Assembly: GCA_934716785.1 (NCBI GenBank)
Contig: CAKUYM010000177.1
Span: forward strand, 1 to 8,587
DNA: 8,587 nt
DNA from: an uncultured Bacteroides sp.
GTDB lineage: Bacteria; Bacteroidota; Bacteroidia; Bacteroidales; Bacteroidaceae
Reading direction: 5' to 3'
The position numbers were made by a program, and so were the translations under genes. The notes beneath the pieces are model-generated. The model saw only the letters and a list, made by a program, of their open reading frames with translations, searched no databases and was not told the DNA's origin. This document shows positions 1-5,061 of the stretch, one piece after another (positions within the stretch are counted from its first letter, which is position 1; the number at the start of each line of letters is the position of its first letter).

Positions 1-661
1 AACAATAGTTTTCCCCGAAGTTACCACCATAGAGGAAACGGGTTTTCGAGAATGGACGGTACAGTTTTATGTACCGTTTGTTCTTATACCCGTACATTGG
101 TTCTGTTACGGATGAAGTATAAGTGAACGGTGTTCCATCCGCTGTTACGCTTTGAAAGTCCCGTAAGGAACACACCTTATAAAATTCCAATACTTCCGGT
201 GTGATACCATACTGCTGCCAGTACATCAATTCGGCAAGCGGAAATTTCTGTTCCCTGAACTGGTAGGGTTTGCTTTCCTTTTCAGGTGTTTGCTCCGGCA
301 TATCATTTACTATATGGGAAAAAGTACGGGTAGCTGGTATCGGATTACCTGTTGCCAGTCCCAATCCCAAATCCCGGTCTATGGTTTCCAGTATTTCCAC
401 AAAATCCATTGAGTTGTTGCAGTCCAGCCCTTTAAGTTGCCCCACGAAAAAGAAACAATCACCGCTATAACTGTCGTTACCGAAATCTTTCATCTTATAG
501 ATACCACTTCGGCGGTCGAAATAGATGTTACAGGACGCTTTGTTATCCTCATAAAGCGGGTTCAAGAAATTGCGACCTATCCGCCAATTACCGGATATGT
601 AATGCTTGAACACGGATAACCCGTTATTTGTCCTTTCTAATATTTCTTCTTTCCTTAACAT
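1..661 (-). CDS. Primase-like CHC2/toprim-type protein of Bacteroidales mobile elements (3' end off window)
   Basis: About 220 N-terminal residues are visible and the rest lies beyond the left edge. I chose the ATG at 661-659, inside the upstream helix-turn-helix gene (38-base overlap), because it gives MLRKEEILERTNNGLSVFKHY, an N-terminus of the type I recall for this family; a GTG at 613-611 is the fallback. Residues about 27-73 resemble the DnaG CHC2 zinc-finger fold (NFLNPLYEDNKASCNIYF, then YKMKDFG, then SGDCFFFV) but lack the zinc-binding cysteine set. Residues about 140-220 (YWQQYGITPEVLEFY, then the IKLYRPF and FLYGGNFGENYC segments) match the part that precedes a toprim domain in Bacteroides element proteins annotated as toprim or DUF6371; the toprim itself would be off-window. 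Likely role (inference): primer synthesis or replication of the excised or transferred element. The overlap suggests translational coupling to the helix-turn-helix gene. Family assignment is fairly sure; biochemical function is unproven. Confidence 0.8.
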   Translation of the reverse strand, partial: MLRKEEILERTNNGLSVFKHYISGNWRIGRNFLNPLYEDNKASCNIYFDRRSGIYKMKDFGNDSYSGDCFFFVGQLKGLDCNNSMDFVEILETIDRDLGLGLATGNPIPATRTFSHIVNDMPEQTPEKESKPYQFREQKFPLAELMYWQQYGITPEVLEFYKVCSLRDFQSVTADGTPFTYTSSVTEPMYGYKNKRYIKLYRPFSKTRFLYGGNFGENYC

Positions 662-983
662 ATAGCTGGTGGTTGGTTATCAGGTCATTAATACTGTCCT
701 TATCTCGTTTAATCAGGCGTTCTTCCAATAATCGTTTTATTTCTCCAATCTTGTAGAAATAATGTCCCTTGATATTGGAATAAGTGACTGTCCCGGCTGC
801 CCGCAAGCGTTGTAATGTCCGGTCACTGATTTTTAGAAATGTGCAGACCTCGTAACTATCTACCCAAATTTCATCCTCATTGGTACTTTCCGCTTCTGTG
901 TGATTAAATATATAATCGGCAATAGCGGTAATCTTGTTGTCTAATTCCTTATAGGCTTTTGACTCAAATGTTATTATCTCCAT
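624..983 (-). CDS. Excisionase-like helix-turn-helix DNA-binding protein (Xis2c/Xis2d type)
   Basis: A 119-residue protein if started at the ATG at 983-981 (MEIITFESKAYKELDNK), the usual N-terminus of this family. An in-frame ATG at 1052 adds 23 atypical residues and lies inside the likely promoter, so I rejected it. Residues 1-30 form a probable helical segment. Residues about 40-87 hold a winged-helix or MerR-like excisionase domain (WVDSYEVCTFLKISDRTLQRLR as recognition unit, then YFYKIGEIKRLL). The tail is very basic (ERRNIRKDK). Proteins of this size and pattern in CTnDOT-type elements are recombination directionality factors or small regulators that bind near the attachment site or promoters. 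The 3' end overlaps the start of the primase-like gene by 38 bases, so the two are probably made from one message. It stands apart from rteC, behind a terminator and a palindromic site that could be its own operator. The specific Xis2c or Xis2d identity is not certain. Confidence 0.8.
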   Translation of the reverse strand: MEIITFESKAYKELDNKITAIADYIFNHTEAESTNEDEIWVDSYEVCTFLKISDRTLQRLRAAGTVTYSNIKGHYFYKIGEIKRLLEERLIKRDKDSINDLITNHQLYVKERRNIRKDK

Positions 984-1022
984 TTCGCTAACTAATTGAT
1001 TTGCTGCAAAGATGGCGGGTTT

Positions 1023-1058
1023 CAAAAGATAAAAATTACAGGGTATAACCAAGTTGGT
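1023..1058 (-). promoter_or_regulatory. Possible promoter and overlapping palindromic operator of the helix-turn-helix gene
   Basis: The palindrome ACCAAGTTGGT (5-base arms around one central base) lies at 1048-1058. On the minus strand its TTG (1052-1050) is 18 bases from TATCTTTTG (1031-1023), close to the Bacteroides pattern of a TTG -33 box and a TAnnTTTG -7 box. Transcription would start about 30 bases before the ATG at 983. If so, a protein binding the palindrome would cover the -33 box. The same 11 bases recur at 1153-1163. This is a pattern-based call; the spacing is slightly short and the -7 match is imperfect. Confidence 0.35.
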
Positions 1059-1145
1059 GAATATTTATTTTTCTCTTTTTCAGTAGCAAAAGCAGGGTGT
1101 TATTACCCGAAAATGCCGCATTTCATATCTAAATCGTATAAAAAC

Positions 1146-1181
1146 AAAAACTACCAAGTTGGTAGTTACTTGGTAGTTTTT
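1146..1181 (-). terminator. Intrinsic terminator of the cargo-rteC operon, built from repeated TTGGTAGTT units
   Basis: A perfect 14-base inverted repeat, AAAAACTACCAAGT at 1146-1159 and ACTTGGTAGTTTTT at 1168-1181, encloses an 8-base loop. On the minus strand the stem ends in TTTTT, then G, then TTTTT, which is the expected U-rich tail downstream of the rteC stop at 1202. A second perfect hairpin, with 9-base arms around one base at 1149-1167, shares half of the same bases, so the two folds exclude each other. The shared unit TTGGTAGTT occurs as an 11-base-spaced direct repeat on the plus strand. Terminator function is well supported; a regulatory function is inference. Confidence 0.75.
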
Positions 1182-1201
1182 ATGTGGAGTAAATATCTTT
1201 A

Positions 1202-2047
1202 TTACAGTTCGTCCGATTCCATTCGCTTTAACAGTTGTTCGATTACTGATGTAAAAAAAGCAGTTCGATTTTTCTTTCTGCTTTTGAGAGTTAGATATGT
1301 TCGATAATAATCTCCTAAATCTATATCAAAAGCTGCTTCAATGAAAGCCATGATTTCTTTTATTGTCACATTTCCATTATTGAGTGTTGCAATAGCAACA
1401 AGTCCATATCCAAACTCTACTGCATCTGATTTAGAGCCAGTCCATTTCAGATTAAAGTCAGAAAGTGCCGCCCGTATTTTAGATATTTGCATTTTCCTGT
1501 CTAACAATTGTAATTGTCTATTGAGATATATTCGTAGCATTTCATTCGACAAAATTTTAGCTACTTTGTAATCATATCCAGTAGAAAAGGCTGGGTCTTT
1601 ATCTAAAAATGCGCTATCAACACACAACCTGAAATTCGCTTTATATCGAACAAAGTAATAAGAATCTAAGTGGGTTGCTTTCGAACGATAATATTGGTAG
1701 AAATCAAGATTTTGGTCAAAGAAATATTTCAAATTATCCAATTGGCAATGAAGATACTCTCGTTGTACATCATCACTGCCAATCGGACGTTTCATCTCAA
1801 TTCTTGTTATTTTGTAAAAGTATAAATACCGACTAAGAATGTCTGGCTTTATATCTTTAAAGAAATGAATTTCTTCATCTTCGTTCTGAAATTCATATTT
1901 TACAGTCATGCTCCGCAAGTTATCGAATAAAGGTCGTATGACATCTATCATATGCAAAGCATCCTCCACGCAGACATTTTCATCAATGCCAAGCAACTCC
2001 ATTTCTTCATTTATTCGATGCAATATTTCATTGATATAATCTTGCAT
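1202..2047 (-). CDS. rteC: RteC-family regulator of conjugative transposon excision
   Basis: A 281-residue protein of normal RteC length. Its C-terminal part (about 200-277) is the diagnostic RteC region: KWTGSKSDAVEFGYGL, then NNGNVTIKEIMAFIE, then DIDLGDYYRTYL and SRKKNRTAFF. The mid region contains FFKDIKPDILSRYLYFY (62-78), also typical. In CTnDOT, RteC is a winged-helix-type DNA-binding activator of the xis2c-xis2d-orf3-exc excision operon and is itself induced through RteA/RteB under tetracycline. No tetQ, rteA or rteB is visible here. The gene starts only 18 bases after the AsnRS stop, with no promoter or clear Shine-Dalgarno sequence between them, so it is read as the last gene of the cargo operon. 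A dedicated terminator follows. The family call is firm; its target promoter and inducer in this element are unknown. Confidence 0.9.
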   Translation of the reverse strand: MQDYINEILHRINEEMELLGIDENVCVEDALHMIDVIRPLFDNLRSMTVKYEFQNEDEEIHFFKDIKPDILSRYLYFYKITRIEMKRPIGSDDVQREYLHCQLDNLKYFFDQNLDFYQYYRSKATHLDSYYFVRYKANFRLCVDSAFLDKDPAFSTGYDYKVAKILSNEMLRIYLNRQLQLLDRKMQISKIRAALSDFNLKWTGSKSDAVEFGYGLVAIATLNNGNVTIKEIMAFIEAAFDIDLGDYYRTYLTLKSRKKNRTAFFTSVIEQLLKRMESDEL

Positions 2048-2065
2048 GATTGAATTTCGTTATAA

Positions 2066-3409
2066 TCAGAAATTTGCATTTCGGGGTGTACGTGGGAACG
2101 GAATAACATCCCGAATGTTTGTCATGCCTGTAATAAACAGCATCAACCGTTCAAAACCCAATCCAAAGCCTGAATGGGGAACAGTGCCAAATTTGCGTGA
2201 TTCAAGATACCACCACAGTTTTTCGGTATTCATATTCAATTCTTTCATTCGCTGCAACAATTTTGTATAGTTGGCTTCCCGTTCAGAACCTCCTATGATT
2301 TCCCCAATTTTCGGAAATAATACATCCATTGCACGAACTGTTTTCCCATCTTCATTTTGTTTCATATAGAATGCTTTTATCTCTTTAGGATAATCTGTAA
2401 CAATCACAGGACGGCGAAAAAATTCTTCCACCAAATGACGTTCATGTTCAGCACATAAATCAATTCCCGGTTTTACAGGGTAGTCAAACTGACGCCCGGA
2501 TTCTTGTAAAATCTCTATAGCTTTAGAATAAGGCAAACGTATAAATTCATTATTTGCAACGAAATGTAATTTATCCATTAAACCATTATCTACGTTATCA
2601 TTTAAAAAAGCTAAATCACTTTCGCAATTTTCAAGCGCATAACGGATTAGATATTTCAAAAAGTCCTCTGCCAAATCCATATTGTCGTTAATATCATTAA
2701 AGGCAACTTCCGGTTCAATCATCCAAAATTCGGAAAGATGACGGAATGTATTTGAATTTTCTGCCCTAAAAGTCGGGCTAAAGGTGTAAATCGCCCCCAA
2801 TGCTAACGCACCAAGCTCGCCCTCTAATTGTCCCGAAACTGTTAAATTGGCTGGGGAACCGAAAAAATCATCTTTTAATTCCGTTTTGACTTCAAAGAGT
2901 TTTCCTGCTCCCTCACTATCCGATGTTGTTATTATAGGAGTATTGAAATAGAAGAATCCTCTTTCATTGAAATAACGATGTATGGCAAAAGCCATATTAT
3001 GGCGCATACGAAATATTGCACCAAAAGTATTTGTACGTAAGCGTAAATGAGCTATTTCCCGTAAGTATTCTAAAGAATGTTCCTTTTTCTGTAAGGGGTA
3101 TTCCTGTGGGTCTGCTATTCCATATACTTCGATATCTCCGGCTATTACTTCTACTTGTTGTTTACCTCCGGCAGACCGGATAAATTTGCCCTTTATACCG
3201 ATTGCACTTCCTGTAGTAATAGTCTTTAGCATGTTCTTTTCAAACTTTACATGTTCAATCACAATTTGAAGATTGTGTACAGTAGAGCCATCATTTAAAG
3301 CAATAAAGCTTATATTTTTACTCTGCCGATGCGTCCGAACCCAACCTCTCACATAGACATCAATTCCATAAATATCTGATTTTAATAAATCTACGATTCT
3401 TATTTTCAT
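2066..3409 (-). CDS. asnS: Second-copy asparaginyl-tRNA synthetase (class IIb), cargo paralogue
   Basis: A full-length 447-residue AsnRS that would charge tRNA-Asn with asparagine in the cytoplasm. Residues 1-100 form the OB-fold anticodon-binding domain (WVRTHRQSK, then FIALNDGST), so it is not an anticodon-domain-less asparagine synthetase homologue. The catalytic domain retains [15 protein letters not shown] (159-173), VSGQLEGEL (191-199), motif 2 FRAENSN...[12 protein letters not shown] (214-233), [17 protein letters not shown] (342-358), [11 protein letters not shown] (368-378) and motif 3 GFGLGFERL (414-422), ending in the usual [12 protein letters not shown]. Against the typical bacterial sequence I see changes at usually constant spots: L124 for Pro in HLRPRTN, S211 for Gly in TFGPTFRAE, F222 for Pro or Ser after NSNT, and KPG (313-315) for YWG before the DL..EHER segment. 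The loop before KDDFFG is also shorter. It starts 12 bases after the DUF1934-like gene. It is probably catalytic, and a cargo copy rather than the housekeeping gene; inhibitor resistance is a hypothesis. Confidence 0.93.
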   Translation of the reverse strand: MKIRIVDLLKSDIYGIDVYVRGWVRTHRQSKNISFIALNDGSTVHNLQIVIEHVKFEKNMLKTITTGSAIGIKGKFIRSAGGKQQVEVIAGDIEVYGIADPQEYPLQKKEHSLEYLREIAHLRLRTNTFGAIFRMRHNMAFAIHRYFNERGFFYFNTPIITTSDSEGAGKLFEVKTELKDDFFGSPANLTVSGQLEGELGALALGAIYTFSPTFRAENSNTFRHLSEFWMIEPEVAFNDINDNMDLAEDFLKYLIRYALENCESDLAFLNDNVDNGLMDKLHFVANNEFIRLPYSKAIEILQESGRQFDYPVKPGIDLCAEHERHLVEEFFRRPVIVTDYPKEIKAFYMKQNEDGKTVRAMDVLFPKIGEIIGGSEREANYTKLLQRMKELNMNTEKLWWYLESRKFGTVPHSGFGLGFERLMLFITGMTNIRDVIPFPRTPRNANF

Positions 3410-3421
3410 AACATTATTCTT

Positions 3422-3841
3422 TTATGCAATATCTCTAATACTTATAATAAGAACATTATTAGACGTAAACTTGTCATTAAGAAATAAATCATAATTCAAT
3501 TCAATACGAATACGGTCATCATATATTTTAAGCTGATAAAGCAATGTCCTTACTTTTATATTAATATCTCCATCAGCGGTGATATAATCCGATTCCGTTA
3601 ATTCCCCATTCAGGAAAGACATTTCAGTAAAAATCGACCCTGTACGATATAAATTAGCTTTTTCCGGGTTGATTATTAGTCGGTTTTCAACAACATGTCC
3701 TCCTGCACATAATTCTCGGTATAAAACAGAATGACTACTACCGGAACGTGAATAGTTTCCAATGGCATTAGTTACTATTTTATCCGTATAATCGTCATAC
3801 CGTTGAATATTTTGAACGATTATTCTAACATCCTTTTTCAT
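3422..3841 (-). CDS. DUF1934 (YwiB-like) small beta-barrel protein
   Basis: A 139-residue protein with no signal peptide or membrane segment. It is dominated by predicted beta strands (alternating hydrophobic residues such as VRIIVQNI, LIINPEKANLYRTG, INIKVRTLLYQLKIY, IRIELNYDLFL and NNVLIISI). The order of landmarks follows DUF1934: a threonine- or serine-rich strand region, then YRTGSIFTEMSFLNGE (about 65-80), a Y.T..G..N....T segment (about 86-99), then I.LNYDLFL and a final SNN...I.I strand. DUF1934 proteins are calycin-like barrels of unknown function, best known from Firmicutes, where ywiB commonly lies beside argS. Here too the neighbour is an aminoacyl-tRNA synthetase gene. The start codon overlaps the radical SAM stop in an ATGA, implying translational coupling and matched expression. 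The family assignment is by eye from pattern, not search, so moderate; the function is unknown. Confidence 0.6.
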   Translation of the reverse strand: MKKDVRIIVQNIQRYDDYTDKIVTNAIGNYSRSGSSHSVLYRELCAGGHVVENRLIINPEKANLYRTGSIFTEMSFLNGELTESDYITADGDINIKVRTLLYQLKIYDDRIRIELNYDLFLNDKFTSNNVLIISIRDIA

Positions 3842-4722
3842 AAATGAGGCAAGTTCTCACGATATTGCCGCAAATAAGATTCATCTTGATTATGGATTTG
3901 TTGTTCCAAAAAATGAACCATCTTTTGCTTATCTGTTTTTAAGTTACCACGGACTTGGATTAAGTTAGAAGCTCCATCAGTAGCAAACCTTGCATTTACC
4001 GTCAAGCTCTGAATCAGTGTTTTTAACTCCTGCAATTTTTCAATCTCTGTTTCCTCTTTCCAATTTCCTGCTTGAATTTCTTGAAATAGCTGAGAGGTTG
4101 GATAGATGGTTAGCATGGAAGCATCTATGATTTGTGGGTGAAGCTGGTTGAAGATTTCCGCAGTTGCCTTTGCGCCAATTTCCCCTCTCCCTGAACCGGA
4201 AATGCCAGTCAAGTAAAAGAAATTATAGTTCATATCCACCTCTTCTAACTTTTTGCATTGTTCGATAATATCTTTAGACAAATATCCCTTTTTCATAAAA
4301 ACAAGTGCTTCATCATCTCCCGTTTCAATTCCAAACGTAATTCCATCATAACCGAGGTCTTTCAATTCTTGCAAATCTTTGACGGATTTTTGGCTAACAT
4401 CAGTTATTCTTGCAAAACAACCGATGCTCTGACAGTTTGGAAAATATTCATGTACCATCTTCGCCAATGTTTTGAGCTTATCCACACTAAGTACAAAAGG
4501 ATTAGCTCCTGTAAAGAATACTCTGTCTGCATCTTTATAGTAGTGATTAGCTTCTTTCAAATCTGATTTAACTTCTTCGAGCGGTGACATTCGAAACTTG
4601 AAAGGCAAGTCTTCATAAAGAGTACAGAACTTGCATGAATGATGAGTACATCCTGCTGTAACTTGAATTAAAAGGGAGTATGCCTCATAAGGCGGTCTCC
4701 AAATAGTTCCTGTGTAATGCAT
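3838..4722 (-). CDS. Radical SAM protein of the Elp3/MiaB/NifB-fold type, function unknown
   Basis: A 294-residue protein. The [4Fe-4S] cluster motif is C25-x4-C30-x2-C33 (GCTHHSCKFC), with one residue more than the common Cx3Cx2C spacing but typical of this subgroup, whose N-terminus reads GTIWRPPYEAYSLLIQVTAG. FTGANPF (70-76) stands where the SAM-binding GGE-type motif lies, and GITFGIETGDD (127-137) is the ribose-contact strand. Then YLTGISGSGRG (170-180) follows. There is no TRAM, SPASM or B12 domain, so it is neither a MiaB-type methylthiotransferase nor an obvious peptide maturase; the substrate cannot be read from the sequence. It is the first gene of the cargo operon, behind its own promoter and a strong Shine-Dalgarno sequence, and overlaps the DUF1934-like gene by 4 bases. 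Being coexpressed with an AsnRS makes a role around tRNA or an asparaginyl substrate tempting, but that is inference only. Confidence 0.88.
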   Translation of the reverse strand: MHYTGTIWRPPYEAYSLLIQVTAGCTHHSCKFCTLYEDLPFKFRMSPLEEVKSDLKEANHYYKDADRVFFTGANPFVLSVDKLKTLAKMVHEYFPNCQSIGCFARITDVSQKSVKDLQELKDLGYDGITFGIETGDDEALVFMKKGYLSKDIIEQCKKLEEVDMNYNFFYLTGISGSGRGEIGAKATAEIFNQLHPQIIDASMLTIYPTSQLFQEIQAGNWKEETEIEKLQELKTLIQSLTVNARFATDGASNLIQVRGNLKTDKQKMVHFLEQQIHNQDESYLRQYRENLPHL

Positions 4723-4730
4723 AATTATTT

Positions 4731-4737
4731 CTCCTTT
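4731..4737 (-). promoter_or_regulatory. Canonical Shine-Dalgarno sequence before the radical SAM gene
   Basis: AAAGGAG on the minus strand, 8 bases before the ATG at 4722, fixes the start of the radical SAM gene. Such a strong anti-16S match is uncommon in Bacteroidota, and none of the other gene starts in this window shows one. It is typical of Firmicutes messages, which fits a transferred operon. Confidence 0.75.
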
Positions 4738-4802
4738 TATTTATGTAAACAATGACCAAAAACAGTAGAATATCAACTGTTATTTAGTTTCTTTTTCGAT
4801 GG

Positions 4803-4827
4803 CAAAGTTATAAATATACTTAGTATA
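4803..4827 (-). promoter_or_regulatory. Bacteroides-type promoter of the cargo-rteC operon with an embedded palindrome
   Basis: TAACTTTG on the minus strand (4810-4803) is a perfect match to the Bacteroides -7 consensus TAnnTTTG. A 13-base palindrome, TATACTTAGTATA (6-base arms, 4815-4827), begins four bases upstream of it, in the spacer where a regulator would block or remodel the promoter. No clear TTG -33 box is visible at the right distance, so the promoter may need an activator. The expected leader is about 70 bases and contains a small hairpin (AACAGT...ACTGTT) near 4764-4784. The promoter call is by pattern. Confidence 0.5.
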
Positions 4828-4835
4828 AAAAAAGA

Positions 4836-4895
4836 AGTTACTTAAACATTAGGCAGTTACAAAGGGGTAACTATTTTTGCGTATCAGATAGTTAC
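4836..4895. repeat. Cluster of four AGTTAC repeats, two forming an inverted repeat
   Basis: AGTTAC occurs at 4836-4841, 4855-4860 and 4890-4895, and its complement GTAACT at 4867-4872. The last two are part of a perfect 8-base inverted repeat, GTAACTAT (4867-4874) and ATAGTTAC (4888-4895), with a 13-base loop. The cluster lies immediately upstream of the cargo-operon promoter and downstream of the topB terminator, where activator sites or a former insertion junction would be expected. Part of the repetition could be chance in AT-rich DNA. Confidence 0.4.
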
Positions 4896-4960
4896 GTGCG
4901 AAAAAAAAATAAAAAAAGATGGGAATGGTATATTTATAGGGTGATGTAGAGAAGATTTAT

Positions 4961-4990
4961 AAAAAGCACCCGGTGTCCCTCCGGGTGCTT
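4961..4990 (-). terminator. Intrinsic terminator of the DUF3945-topB operon
   Basis: On the minus strand, AAGCACCCGG, a 7-base loop, then CCGGGTGCTT form a perfect 10-base GC-rich stem followed directly by TTTATAA, which with the stem gives a run of five T. It lies about 70 bases after the topB stop codon. It should insulate the cargo operon, which therefore needs its own promoter. Confidence 0.88.
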
Positions 4991-4993
4991 CAA

Positions 4994-5041
4994 CCACAAA
5001 AATTTCAATTATAAATCTATCTATAATGAAACTTTCTGTGG
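4994..5041 (-). other. Imperfect long hairpin in the topB 3' untranslated region
   Basis: CCACA (4994-4998) pairs with TGTGG (5037-5041), and TTTCAATTATA (5003-5013) with TATAATGAAA (5022-5031) apart from one bulged A, around an 8-base loop. It precedes the terminator and may protect the 3' end of the message. It is AT-rich, so folding strength is uncertain. Confidence 0.35.
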
Positions 5042-5061
5042 CAAATATAATGATTTTCATT

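Larger units (their letters stand above)
4723..5061. other. Intergenic region between topB and the cargo operon (339 bases)
   Basis: No credible gene. From right to left it holds a long imperfect hairpin (4994-5041), the topB terminator (4961-4990), an A-rich stretch near 4901-4918, the AGTTAC repeats, the promoter of the cargo operon and its leader with the Shine-Dalgarno sequence. This is also where base composition changes from moderate G+C (topB) to AT-rich (cargo), so it is the best candidate for the upstream boundary of an insertion. Confidence 0.7.

Noticed and set aside
984..1052. Longer start of the helix-turn-helix gene at 1052
   Set aside because: Adds 23 residues unlike the family, and the ATG lies inside the putative operator-promoter region.
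1146..1181. Repeats near 1150 as an attachment site or a CRISPR fragment
   Set aside because: Only three short units with no spacers, no integrase gene nearby, and a good explanation as an rteC terminator.
996..1307. Plus-strand open frame of 103 codons across the helix-turn-helix/rteC intergenic region
   Set aside because: It overlaps the palindromes and terminator and the antisense of rteC; composition is unlike a protein.
2066..3409. AsnRS as an archaeal-type asparagine synthetase homologue lacking the anticodon domain
   Set aside because: The N-terminal OB-fold anticodon domain is complete and the protein has full AsnRS length.
4740..4800. T-box or other aminoacyl-tRNA-sensing leader before the operon holding an AsnRS
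   Set aside because: The leader is only about 70 bases, has one small hairpin, no antiterminator or T-box-like sequence, and T-boxes are not known from Bacteroidota.
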